Origin: Clostridia bacterium 41_269
GTDB taxonomy: Bacteria; Bacillota; DTU086
Direction: 5' to 3'
Assembly: GCA_001508005.1 (NCBI GenBank)
Contig: LGEZ01000020.1
Span: 1-36,789, forward strand
DNA: 36,789 bases
Shown: positions 10,640 through 18,824 of the stretch, one piece after another
Numbering within the stretch: the stretch's first letter is position 1
How the letters are laid out: every line of letters starts with the position of its first letter
The notes under the pieces: generated by a model
Database searches by the model: none
What the model saw: only the letters and a program-made list of their open reading frames with translations
What the model was told of the DNA's origin: nothing
Position numbers and translations under genes: made by a program

Positions 10640-11535
10640 TCAGCGCCGCTGATGGTTAAGATCATTGATCTGTAAAAGAAGGGTGCTTATAAATATGAGG
10701 GCCGCTCCCGCCCACTGCATTAAAGAAAGATCTTCGCCCAGTATCATATGGGCCAGGACAACGGCAAAGGGAAGCTCCACAGTACTTACAATGGAGGCCC
10801 TTGAAGCTCCGATGAGGCTGATGCCGGCATATATCAGAAGGGGCGGAAGAAAACTTGCTGCCACCGCTACCATAAATACATATGTTAAAACCTGGGGCTC
10901 ATGCACCAAAAAAGCCAGCTCCACGGGATTTTGAAACAGCATTAGAAACAGAGCAGAAAAGGTGGTGACATAAAGAGATAGGGTGAGGGGCCCTGTGGTT
11001 GTCAATATATTCTAGCTGTATAGGTTGCTCACAGCACATCCAAAAGCAGCTCCCAATGCCAGAAGAACACCCTCAAGGGACCATTCCGCCTGCCTTAAGT
11101 TTATTATGTCCAGAGTTAAAAGGGAACCCATCAGAGCGGTTCCAAGGGTAATAATCTGTATGGATCCTATTCTCTCTCCCAATATAATTGCTGCCAGGAT
11201 AACAACATATGCAGGAAAAGTAAAAAGAAGCATGGTGGCAAGTCCCGCCTCAAGGCGCTCCAAAGCAAAGTAAAAAAGCAGAGTTGTAACGCAGTTTATA
11301 ACGCCCAGCAAAAAGGAATGAAGGAGCAGCCCCTTTGAAACAGCGGCAGTACCTCTTTTAAACAAAGCCAGCATCCAAAAAAGTGCACAGGCTATAAGGT
11401 ATTGGGCCATTAACAGCTGTTTTGGAGAAATATTAAAGTCATAAACTATTTTTACAATGATAGAGTTTAGTCCAAAAAAAATGCCGCTGCAGTAACCAGG
11501 GCATACCCTAACCAAGGGGGCAACTCCTCCTGCAC
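10640..11535 (-). pseudogene. EamA/DMT-family permease, two disabling lesions
   Basis: Ten-helix drug/metabolite transporter superfamily permease, inner membrane, substrate unknown. Reading the pieces together gives a complete EamA protein: an N-terminal half with FGLNSIIVKIVYDFNISPKQ and AAIILGERIGSIQIITLGTA, and a C-terminal half with FAVVLAHMILGEDLSLMQWA. Two lesions are seen. First, near 11474-11481 a run of eight T breaks the frame; nine T would join the upstream VQEELPPWLGYALVTAAAF segment (GTG at 11535, AAAAGGAGG upstream) to the rest. Second, an in-frame TAG at 11012-11014 (SNLYS-stop-NILTTTG) splits the two EamA repeats; a single C-to-T change of CAG explains it. A sequencing error could explain one lesion but hardly both. 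Confidence 0.82.
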
Positions 11536-11540
11536 CTCCT

Positions 11541-11571
11541 TTTAAAAGGGCTGAAAAAAATTACTTTCAGC
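11541..11571 (-). terminator. possible terminator of the FmdB/radical-SAM pair
   Basis: On the minus strand GCTGAAA (11565-11571) can pair with TTTCAGC (11550-11556), followed by CCTTTT. It begins inside the last codons of the radical SAM gene and precedes the permease pseudogene. The T-run is short, so efficiency is uncertain. Confidence 0.45.
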
Positions 11572-12178
11572 AGCCGCACTGTTCAAGGTCTTTCCTGCTT
11601 CCTCCATATTCCCGTACTTCAAAATCAACTCCCATGGTTTCCGCTATCCTGCGGCACTTTTCCACATCAATTTGGGGAATATCCACCACCGTAACTTTTA
11701 CCTTTGGGATATACTTTTTGCTTTCATTTATGAATTCCAGGAGATGATTGTAGCTTTCAGGACCAAATTGAGGTCGGCAAATCTTATAATATTTCCGAGC
11801 ATTTTCAGCATTGAGGCTTATGGAAACCGCATCCACAATGCCGCAAAGTTCTGGGAGAATGTTTCTGTTGTGGTACAGATTAGCTAAGCCGTTGGTATTA
11901 ACCCTAACCCATGCCTCTTTATCCTTCAGCCATTTGGAAACTTCTTTAACCGCATCAAGGCGGATAAGGGGCTCTCCATAACCGCAAAAAACAACCTCCC
12001 TGTAAAGGGAGGGGTCGCCTATCTCCCCAATTATTTCTTCTACAGCGGGTTCTTTTTTAAGCCACAGGTTGTAACCTGCCACCCCCGGCGCATAGTTTCT
12101 TACACAAAAGCAGCACCTGTTGGTACATCTATTGGTAATGTTTAGATACAAATTGCCATCCATGGTATAAGCAATCAA
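11567..12178 (-). CDS. radical SAM protein, TatD-associated type
   Basis: A 203-residue small radical SAM enzyme. The cluster motif CTNRCCFC (C18, C22, C25, CxxxCxxC) is followed by VRNYAPGVAGYNLWLKKEP. The SAM-binding glycine-rich stretch is VVFCGYGEPLIRLDAV, and VRVNTNGLANL lies further on. The length and the NLYLNITNRC...VRNYAPGVAGYNLWL pattern fit the family described as TatD-linked radical SAM proteins, whose reaction is unknown. The C-terminus ends in CGC. The TTG at 12178 has GAGGTG 7 bases upstream. It lies 11 bases after the FmdB-type gene, probably cotranscribed. No tatD is visible here. Confidence 0.8.
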   Translation of the reverse strand: MIAYTMDGNLYLNITNRCTNRCCFCVRNYAPGVAGYNLWLKKEPAVEEIIGEIGDPSLYREVVFCGYGEPLIRLDAVKEVSKWLKDKEAWVRVNTNGLANLYHNRNILPELCGIVDAVSISLNAENARKYYKICRPQFGPESYNHLLEFINESKKYIPKVKVTVVDIPQIDVEKCRRIAETMGVDFEVREYGGSRKDLEQCGC

Positions 12179-12189
12179 ATTCCAACACC

Positions 12190-12417
12190 TCAGCAGCCGG
12201 CACAGGTGCTGCAGCTTGAACGGGAGCAGCTTCCGCCAGAAGAAACAGCAGACCTCCCACTGCTGCCCCCCGAAATTCTATAATTAAAAGCAGTAAACAA
12301 CTGCTCTATATCGTTTTCTCCACACCGAGGGCAGCTAACCTTATCTTTATTTGAAAGGGATACAAAACGGGAAAACCTGTGCTCACACTTCCTGCATAAA
12401 AAATCATATGTGGGCAT
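12190..12417 (-). CDS. FmdB-family zinc ribbon protein with cysteine-rich tail
   Basis: A 75-residue protein with an N-terminal zinc ribbon (MPTYDFLCRKCEHRFS, then VSCPRCGEND: C8, C11 and the CPRC pair) typical of the FmdB 'putative regulatory protein' family. After the ribbon comes a low-complexity Gly/Ser/Arg tail that closes with SGGSCSRSSCSTCAGC. Ribosome binding site GGAGGGGG precedes the ATG. It sits directly upstream of the radical SAM gene in the same direction. Function is unknown; zinc binding is well supported by the cysteine pairs. Confidence 0.85.
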   Translation of the reverse strand: MPTYDFLCRKCEHRFSRFVSLSNKDKVSCPRCGENDIEQLFTAFNYRISGGSSGRSAVSSGGSCSRSSCSTCAGC

Positions 12418-12467
12418 ATTATCAACCCCCTCCGATAAGAAAATATATCACATATCAACCGCTTTTT

Positions 12468-13574
12468 CTATTTTAACTCCCTAAAACCGGCTATTTCCTC
12501 TTCCTTAATTACCCTTTTTATAAAAGTAAGGGTGTCTTTGGAAAGTTGAACCTCCCTTACTACTCTGACCTTCCCTCTTTCCATCTCAAAAACACGAACG
12601 TCAGGCCTATAAGGAAAGCCCTTGGGTGTTCCCACCACCACACCGGTTTCCCCGGTATTTAATTCTACAAAGGTTCCGATGAGGTACACGGCAATATTTT
12701 CCACAAAAGCTTTTACCAGCTTAATATCATAAAGGTGGTTTCCACTTCCACTTATCAATTCAAAAGCTTCGTGGGGCAAAAAGCTTTTTCTGTAAACCCT
12801 GTCAGAAGTAAGAGCATCGTAAACATCAACCATTCCTGCAATCTGTGCATATTCGTGAATTTCTGAACCTTTGAGCCCCCTGGGATAACCTTCACCGTTA
12901 TATCTCTCATGATGTTCATATGCAACCAAAGCAGAAGGAGCAGGAATATCCTGCACCCTTAAAATTTCGTACCCGTACATGCAGTGCTTTTTTACCTCGT
13001 TGAATTCTTCCTGAGTAAGCTTGTCCGGCTTTTTTAAAATTTCCTCAGGAAGTTTAATTTTACCTAAATCATGAAGAAGAGCCCCCACTCCTAAGCTGTA
13101 CAGCTTGCTACGGGAATATCCCAGGGAAACCCCTGTCAAAAGGGACAGGATGCATACATTGACAGAATGGGCATAGGTATAGTCATCATACGCCTTGATG
13201 TCCAGCAGGTTAACTAGATAGTCCTTTTTTTCCAGTATTTCATTAATTAAGGTTTCCACCATTTTTTCCACAGTTTTCGCCGGTATCTTAGAATTAACCC
13301 CTTTACTTTGAGCTGAAGATATTTCTGTATAGATTTTTTTAATATTTCTCTGAATCTGGAGTTTAGTCTCCGATTTTACTACCTCGATCACTTCCACACC
13401 TTCAAGAAGGGGATCCTCAATGTAAACCGCGGGAATCCCAATGCGCTTCATGCTCAATATATTTTTATATGTAAGCCGCAAACCAGCATTAATGAGCAGC
13501 CGACCCTCGCTATCGTAAACAGGTTTTGCCACCACCATGCCCGGCTGTAAAAAAGGAATGGAAACTTTTCTCAT
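12468..13574 (-). CDS. HD-GYP domain protein, putative c-di-GMP phosphodiesterase
   Basis: About 368 residues. The N-terminal 60 residues (ISFLQPGMVVAKPVYD-type start, here SIPFLQPGMVVAKPVYDSEG) form the small domain usual in clostridial HD-GYP proteins. A linker helix follows, then the HD-GYP domain from about residue 135 to 280. The HD pair is in GALLHDLGKIKLPEEILKKP, and the second half carries HHERYNGEGYPRGLKG followed by IAGMVDVYDALTSDRVYR. All metal and GYP residues are present, so it should hydrolyse c-di-GMP. A short C-terminal domain (VELNTGETGVVVG) resembles the extension seen in many homologues. I prefer the ATG at 13574 over a GTG at 13583 because the GGTGGG site is 8 bases from it. 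Confidence 0.92.
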   Translation of the reverse strand: MRKVSIPFLQPGMVVAKPVYDSEGRLLINAGLRLTYKNILSMKRIGIPAVYIEDPLLEGVEVIEVVKSETKLQIQRNIKKIYTEISSAQSKGVNSKIPAKTVEKMVETLINEILEKKDYLVNLLDIKAYDDYTYAHSVNVCILSLLTGVSLGYSRSKLYSLGVGALLHDLGKIKLPEEILKKPDKLTQEEFNEVKKHCMYGYEILRVQDIPAPSALVAYEHHERYNGEGYPRGLKGSEIHEYAQIAGMVDVYDALTSDRVYRKSFLPHEAFELISGSGNHLYDIKLVKAFVENIAVYLIGTFVELNTGETGVVVGTPKGFPYRPDVRVFEMERGKVRVVREVQLSKDTLTFIKRVIKEEEIAGFRELK

Positions 13575-13769
13575 TACTAACACCCACCGTAAATTAACAT
13601 AACAATTGAATTTTACAATATTCTACATTTTTCTACAATATTTTTATTTAAATAGTTTTTGTTAAACAAGGAATACCTACACTTTTTCAAAAATTTTTGT
13701 CTTATTTATTTTAATTCGTGTTAAAATTTAATCAGCTTTAAATGTCTTCACAAAAAGGAGAGAAACTTT

Positions 13770-14426
13770 ATGAAAAAAGAACTAATTATCCCATTGATTT
13801 TAACGGGATTAGTGTTTTTTCTAGGCTTAGGTGCAAAAGCCCAGGAAACTTTAACGCCTGATTTATTCCAAAAGGAGGAGGCTTCTGCTTCGGGCACCGA
13901 TGAGAATTTACAAAAGGTAGTGAGCATCCCTTTCACTGATATACAGGGCCATTGGGCTGAAAAGGACATAGAAGCGGTATACAGAATGGGCATTTTAACA
14001 GGCATTTCTCCCAACAGATTTGGGCCAGGGGAAGCAATTACAGGGAATGATCTCATTTTTTCTCTGGAAAAACTGTTTGAACAAAAAGTGGGGAAGGAAA
14101 ATAACAGGACTGGAAAATTAAGGGGGCTATTGGAAGTTCCTGCAGAACCTGTGGCAAGAATGAAAGCTGCTTTTGTCATCGAAGAGGCTTTTAAGGTTAA
14201 TGAACTATCCGTAATTACAACTCAAATATATCCCATTTTTGACGATACCAAAAACATTTCCAGAAAAGAATCCTCTGCTTTGAGCTTTGTTTTCAACACA
14301 GGTATTATGAAAGGAAGAACACAAAAAATCTTTGCCCCCAATGATCCCGTCACCAGGGCGGAACTTGCCGTAATTTTAAACAGAACTTTCAGGGTTTTGG
14401 AAATCGCAGAAAAGGTGGGAAAATAA
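13770..14426 (+). CDS. secreted protein with S-layer homology (SLH) domains
   Basis: A 218-residue protein with a signal peptide (MKKELIIPLILTGLVFFLGL, cleavage likely after GAKA, about residue 24). The first SLH repeat spans about residues 55-100 (FTDIQGHWAEKDIEAVYRMG...GPGEAITGNDL). A degenerate middle segment follows (EPVARMKAAFVIEEAF). The last SLH repeat is at about 156-206 (FDDTKNISRKESSALSFVFN...PNDPVTRAELAVIL). It should bind secondary cell-wall polymer outside the membrane. No other domain is present, so it may be a small structural or anchoring factor. The ATG is preceded by AAAAGGAGAG. It is transcribed divergently from the HD-GYP gene. Confidence 0.88.
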   Translation: MKKELIIPLILTGLVFFLGLGAKAQETLTPDLFQKEEASASGTDENLQKVVSIPFTDIQGHWAEKDIEAVYRMGILTGISPNRFGPGEAITGNDLIFSLEKLFEQKVGKENNRTGKLRGLLEVPAEPVARMKAAFVIEEAFKVNELSVITTQIYPIFDDTKNISRKESSALSFVFNTGIMKGRTQKIFAPNDPVTRAELAVILNRTFRVLEIAEKVGK

Positions 14427-14454
14427 AAAAACGGCCAAAACCGGCCGTTAACTA
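14427..14454. terminator. bidirectional terminator between SLH gene and the convergent gene
   Basis: AACGGCC and GGCCGTT form a perfect 7-bp stem around a short A-rich loop directly after the SLH stop codon, preceded by an A-run and followed by TAACT. The arrangement suits termination of the minus-strand gene best and possibly both. Confidence 0.7.
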
Positions 14455-14457
14455 ATT

Positions 14458-15123
14458 TCACCTAAGATACTCCGAAGCAGTGGGAGGATAGAAAAACCAA
14501 ACAATATTGTCATTTATATAAAAGCCCTTTTCATCCCTGCACAAAGCAGCAGAAATTATATCCCCAGGCTTAATATACCGAGCTATAAGTCCTTCAAACC
14601 TTACTATGTACGCAGCATTATTGTCCAAATCTCGCAAAGCAGCCTTATCCCTGAAGGTGTTGATTACCTTAAACCAGCCCTCGGAAACCTCAGTGTGCCC
14701 CCAATCTCCATCCAACCAAAAAACATCATCCACTGCCCTCTTTTCCGCCACTTCCCTTTCCCACATCAATACCCTTTCCACATTGTTTTTTAAAATGCGG
14801 CTTTCATCCTGCTTCCAAGCATCGTAATATTCCACCACACCCTTTTTATCCAGCCACAGGCAGAACTTCTTAAGGGTGGCAAAAAGTCCCTTCATACCGC
14901 TTAGGGAACAACCTATATACTGGCGTAAATACCACCAGCTGAAAAACTCTTCAATATGCTTCCATGACAGCATTCTTAAGTCTCCTGGGCCGTACCTTTC
15001 AAAGTAAAGCTTAAAAAGGGCAAGGTCATTTCCGTACCTTTTTAAGGTATTTTCCTTGACCATTCCAGAATATTCCCTTAAAAATTCTTTTATATAATGG
15101 GTAAATAAATCCTGCCTTTCCAT
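14458..15123 (-). CDS. protein with tyrosine-recombinase core-binding (SAM-like) domain but no catalytic domain
   Basis: A 221-residue protein. Residues 1-90 (FTHYIKEFLREYSGMVKENT, KRYGNDLALFKLYFERYG, then a helix with GLFATLKKFCLWLDKKG) look like the N-terminal DNA-binding module of XerC/phage integrases. The remaining 130 residues contain no recombinase R-H-R-Y signature and instead look like a beta-rich domain (WLDGDWGHTEVSEGWFKVIN, GLIARYIKPGDIISAALC). I do not recognise this C-terminal domain. AAGGGGAA precedes the ATG. It could be a DNA-binding regulator derived from an integrase. No attachment site or other phage gene is nearby. Confidence 0.6.
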   Translation of the reverse strand: MERQDLFTHYIKEFLREYSGMVKENTLKRYGNDLALFKLYFERYGPGDLRMLSWKHIEEFFSWWYLRQYIGCSLSGMKGLFATLKKFCLWLDKKGVVEYYDAWKQDESRILKNNVERVLMWEREVAEKRAVDDVFWLDGDWGHTEVSEGWFKVINTFRDKAALRDLDNNAAYIVRFEGLIARYIKPGDIISAALCRDEKGFYINDNIVWFFYPPTASEYLR

Positions 15124-15196
15124 TGTTCCCCTTATAAACCCATAACTTCTTTTATTTATTATTTACCAAATTTAAATATTTTCCTCCTTGATTATC

Positions 15197-15568
15197 TTAA
15201 AAATCCACGCTTTTATCACTGTAAACAATCCAGTTTGCCAAATCCTTCATGGAACCAATGCTGCATCCTTCAACCATATCTTCTTGGGTAATGGCCCTCT
15301 GCTTACAGCATACACCACAGGCTTTTACCCGTGCTCCCATTCTTATGGCAGATTTCAAAAGCTCTTCTGCATTGGGCATTGCTCCTTCAAGAAGCCCGGG
15401 AAATTCAGGAGTTTCCTGCCCCTTTCGAGCAGCTGCCACCGCATCCCCTAAAAGAAACACATTTACCTCATGCCCTTCTGAAAGCGCTGCAAGAACAAAG
15501 CGCATGGTGTTGTAAAAGGCTTCGCTTCCATAGGGAGCCCCGCTTACCTTAACAGTTATTACAGCCAA
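15197..15568 (-). CDS. DsrE/DsrF-like sulfur-relay family protein
   Basis: A 123-residue protein of the DsrE superfamily: the N-terminal strand VITVKVSGAPYGSEAFYNTM, then GHEVNVFLLGDAVAAARKGQ, then MGARVKACGVCCKQRAITQEDMVEGC. Cysteines C84, C87, C88 and C102 lie where persulfide-carrying cysteines occur in this superfamily, so a sulfur-transfer or redox role is plausible; the partner is unknown. The start is the TTG at 15568, with GGAGG 8 bases upstream; an in-frame TTG 15 bases earlier would overlap that ribosome binding site. It appears monocistronic. Confidence 0.85.
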   Translation of the reverse strand: MAVITVKVSGAPYGSEAFYNTMRFVLAALSEGHEVNVFLLGDAVAAARKGQETPEFPGLLEGAMPNAEELLKSAIRMGARVKACGVCCKQRAITQEDMVEGCSIGSMKDLANWIVYSDKSVDF

Positions 15569-15602
15569 AATAATCACCTCCAAACTTTTATCTTTTTTAT
15601 TT

Positions 15603-15894
15603 TATTAGCCTCTTGCAAAATCCTAAAACCCTTAAAAACATTAGGGTTTTAAGCTTTATTTGAACAGGATTACCTCCACATAATAGAGAAACATCTACTA
15701 TCCGGGCTGACATCTTTTGACCTTGTGTCCTAAAAATCCCATGCTTGTCATGCAGTATGCGGGCTTTTGCAAAGGACGCAACAGGATAAAATGGCTGTGC
15801 CTTACGGCTATTTCCCAGAATACTGTAGTTTCCAAAGTTGACCTCGTGCTACTTTTTTTCCTTTTAACTTCCGTTAGTTTTGCAAATTGCCTAT
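15603..15894. mobile_element. short repeat element, copy A (MITE- or IS-remnant-like)
   Basis: Left 64 bases (15603-15666) match copy B at 21751-21814 with about 3 mismatches. Right 66 bases (15829-15894) match 21845-21910 with about 4 mismatches. The middle 162 bases are unrelated to copy B's 30-base middle. The ends are imperfect inverted repeats sharing TAG-C...TTGCAAAA. Just inside the left end is a hairpin (AAAACCCT with AGGGTTTT) that could act as a terminator for the DsrE gene. No transposase can be read, so it is a non-autonomous or deleted element. Confidence 0.65.
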
Positions 15895-16278
15895 CTTTCA
15901 AGTTTCTTTCAAGGGGATATGTAAATTTTGCCAGCAAATTGGATAGCATTTAATCTTATCTATGTCAAGAAGAGAATTTCCAAATTGTATAGAAAATGGT
16001 ACAGAATGTAATTTAAGGTTAATTAAAAAGTGGACAAAGGCAGAAATAGAAGAAGGGGTCTTAGTAGGGATTTGCTGTCCTGTAGCTGCTTAGTCTACCT
16101 ATCCTTTTGTTAAAAATCTATATCATGGCTATCTTTTAATAAATTCCATATTTTAATTATTTTATCTCTGCTGATGACTTTAATTTATAATAAGGCCTTA
16201 AAAGATTAAGACTTTACTGGAGGAATTTATAGATTTTCAGAGTATTTGGTTTTCTCTAATTATTTTATTATAAGCTTT
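15895..16278. other. gene-free stretch, decayed DNA
   Basis: AT-rich sequence between repeat copy A and the ABC ATPase remnant. I see no open frame with a ribosome binding site, no RNA signature and no convincing promoter. It probably holds the deleted front part of the ATPase gene's neighbourhood. Confidence 0.5.
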
Positions 16279-16419
16279 CTACCATTGACTGTAGTAATTG
16301 TTACTCACAATACTGCCATAAGTGTCATGGCTCACCGGGTTGTGCGCATGCGGAGCGGGAAAATAGTGGAGACTACCGAAAATCAATCCCCAGTACCACC
16401 TGAAAGGATCGAGTGGTAA
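16279..16419 (+). pseudogene. 3' remnant of an ABC transporter ATP-binding protein (LolD/MacB-ATPase type)
   Basis: Only the last about 47 codons survive. From about 16285 the frame reads LTVVIVTHNTAISVMAHRVV followed by RMRSGKIVETTENQSPVPPE and ends at TAA 16417-16419. VTHN is the switch (H-loop) histidine region, and MAHRVVRMRSGKI is the usual C-terminal strand-helix after it. Walker A, Walker B and the LSGGQ signature are all absent. The stop overlaps the ATG of the permease (TAATG), the normal coupling in such operons. The upstream frame is open but unrelated, so the front was removed by deletion or insertion. Confidence 0.85.
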
Positions 16420-18812
16420 TGCATATTATGACCAAAAAACTCTGGCGTGCCATATGGAATACCAAAGAGCAGTTTCTTGCTGTAGTGGCAGTGGTTATGA
16501 TAGGCGTGGCAGTTTACATTGCCATGACCACTGCTTATTTTAACCTGAATCGCTCTCAGGAAGTATTTTACCGCGAGAGCAATTTTGCCGATTACTATTT
16601 TCATGTGGTCAGGGCTCCGCGGCAAATTATAAGACAAATTGAAACTTTGCCTGGAGTAATTAAGGCTACTGGGCGAATACAAAAAGATGTCCCCGTAATT
16701 AAGGAAAATAATCAAAGAGCTATAGCCCGTTTAAAGAGCTATAACCCGTTTAATTAGTTACCCTTTGCCTATGAATGATGAAGTCAACCGCCTTCACTTA
16801 TTAACCGGCCGACTTTTTGAAAAGGACCCGCTGGGCGGCGGGGTTGAGATTTTAGTTGCCCTCAGTAATGCTAAAGCAAACAGGCTCAGGCCTAATGACA
16901 CGGTTACCATCGTTGCCGAAGGCAAAAAGCTCCCTTTAACGGTGGTGGGCACTGCTACCAGCCCGAAGTTTATTTACGTCATGAAAGATCCCGCCAGCCT
17001 GATGCCGGAGCCTGAAACTTTTGGCATATTTATGATTCCCCAAAATCAGGCTGAACAAATTTTGAATATTTCCGGCCAGATTAACCAGGTGGTTGTAAAA
17101 TTAGCTCCTACTGTAACAAAGAAAAAGTGGAGGAGCAAGTTAAGTCCATCCTTGAGCCCTATGGAAACTTGGCCAGTTACCCTCGTGAACAGCAGCTAAG
17201 CCATGCTGCCTTACAGGCGGAGTTGGATGGATTAAAGGCAACCTCCTGTTTTTTACCCCCAATTTTTTATAGCTGCGGCCATTCAATTTATTATGCTGAG
17301 CAGGATGATTAAAGCTCAACGATTGCAGATTGGGGTACTAAAAGCTATTGGATACAGTAACGGTCAAATTATGTATCATTATACTGCCTATGCCCTAGCA
17401 ATGTCCTTTTTGGGGGCCTTATTAGGTACTTTTTTAGGGTTGCTGTTATCCTCGATTATATCCAGAGAGTCTATGCAATGCTTTTTAATTTGCCAGAAGC
17501 AATAGGGGGAGTTAATTTTCAGGTGATATTCTATGGTTTTGTTTTAAGTTTAGGTGTGGGTATCATTGCTGGTCTGGCAGGCTCCCGCAAAATAGCGACA
17601 TTCAATCCTGCTGAATCCATGAGACCCCAACCTCCCAAGAGTGCTGGTAAAGTTGTCCTGGAGTACTGGTCCTGGTTTTGGAAAAAATTGAGCCCTTCCT
17701 GGAAAATGAGCCTCAGAGCTATTGGCCGCAGCAAGGAACGCTTTGGAGTCAGCCTGCTGGGAGTAATTTTCGCTGTAGGTATGCTGGTAGTATCCCTTTG
17801 TGGAAAAGATGCTGTTGATTATCTGCTGACGAATCATTTTTACCGTGAGCAAAGTTATGATTACTTAATTCGCTTCGCTTCTCCTGTTAAGGAACATGAA
17901 CTGTGCAATATTTCCCGTATTGATGGGGTGATAAAAACTGAACCCATTTTTGAAATACCGGTGAGGTTTCATTATAAAGGAACTTCTGAAGAAGGTATTT
18001 TGCTGGGTTTATCTCCTGATGTAACCCTGAAAAAGCTGGTCGGCACTTCCGGTCAGCCATTACAATTACCTCAAGAAGGTATTTTAATCAATGAGAGAGC
18101 CGCATCCAAGTTGGGAGTAAAAGTTGGTGATAAGGTAACGGTTGAGACTCTTCTTGGTTACGGGCCTTCTCATCATGCTGATATAAAAATAGTAGACGTT
18201 AACCGCCAGCTTATTGGTAGGAGTTCTTATATATCCCTTGCTCAGGCCAATCGTATATTGCAAGAAGCTCATCTTGTATCCGGGGCAATGTTAAAGGTGG
18301 ACCCCGGAAAGGCAGAAGTGGTGGAAGAAAAACTAAATGAAACGACTGGTATAACTTCAATACTGAGCTGGAAGAAGGAATTAAATAACTTTAACCAAAA
18401 CCTGGACTCCCTGATATATTCCATATCTATTATGATTCTTTTTGCCGGAGTTCTTGGCTTTGCCATTGTTTATAATGCTTCCATAATCAATTTTGCCGAG
18501 CGCAGGAGAGAGTTGGCTACACTGCGGGTAATGGGTTTTACTACGCGGGAGATCTCCGGTTTGCTGTTTAAGGAAACGCAACTGCTGATTTGGCTGGGAG
18601 TGCCTCTGGGACTTCCCTTTGGGCGTTTAATGGCTGAGGGATATACCCGGGCAGTTAGTACTGATCTTTTTACCTTGCCAGTGGTTATTTATCCTTTAAC
18701 GTATGTTTTTTCTGCCTTAATTGGCGTATTTTTTGCCATGGTAGCTCACTTTTTAGCTGTCAGGGGAGTGAAAAAGATAGATCTGGTAGAAACTTTAAGG
18801 AACAGGGATTAG
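16419..18812 (+). pseudogene. FtsX-like ABC exporter permease, four frameshifts
   Basis: An ancestral protein of about 790 residues, MacB/LolCE/FtsX superfamily, is readable across three changes of frame. Helix 1 is in the ATG-started piece (AIWNTKEQFLAVVAVVMIGV); the periplasmic region follows; the middle helices are near 17290-17600; the second FtsX block ends with FFAMVAHFLAVRGVKKIDLV. Lesions: a 19-bp tandem duplication at 16716-16753 (+1); loss of one base in the A-run near 17122; an indel in the T-run near 17265; an extra GA dinucleotide near 17462-17467. From 17478 to 18812 the frame is intact (444 codons). With the ATPase truncated too, the exporter cannot work. Confidence 0.9.
16716..16753 (+). 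repeat. 19-bp tandem duplication inside the permease pseudogene
   Basis: AGAGCTATAGCCCGTTTAA (16716-16734) is followed at once by the same 19 bases with one G-to-A change (16735-16753). Nineteen is not a multiple of three; removing one copy joins IARL to ISYPLPMNDEVNRL in one frame, so the duplication itself caused the first frameshift. Confidence 0.95.
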
Positions 18813-18824
18813 GGGAGGTAAGCT

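Noticed and set aside
11012-11014. TAG in the EamA gene as a pyrrolysine codon
   Set aside because: The same gene also has a poly-T frameshift, transporters of this family are not pyrrolysine proteins, and no pyl genes are seen.
14458-15123. Prophage or integrative element integrase
   Set aside because: No catalytic R-H-R-Y residues, no attachment site and no other phage genes around it.
15698-15949. Protein reading with RQFAKLTEVKRKKSSTRS, shared with 21804-22100
   Set aside because: The shared peptide lies only in the conserved right end of the repeat element; the flanking residues are unrelated, so it reflects DNA repetition, not a gene.
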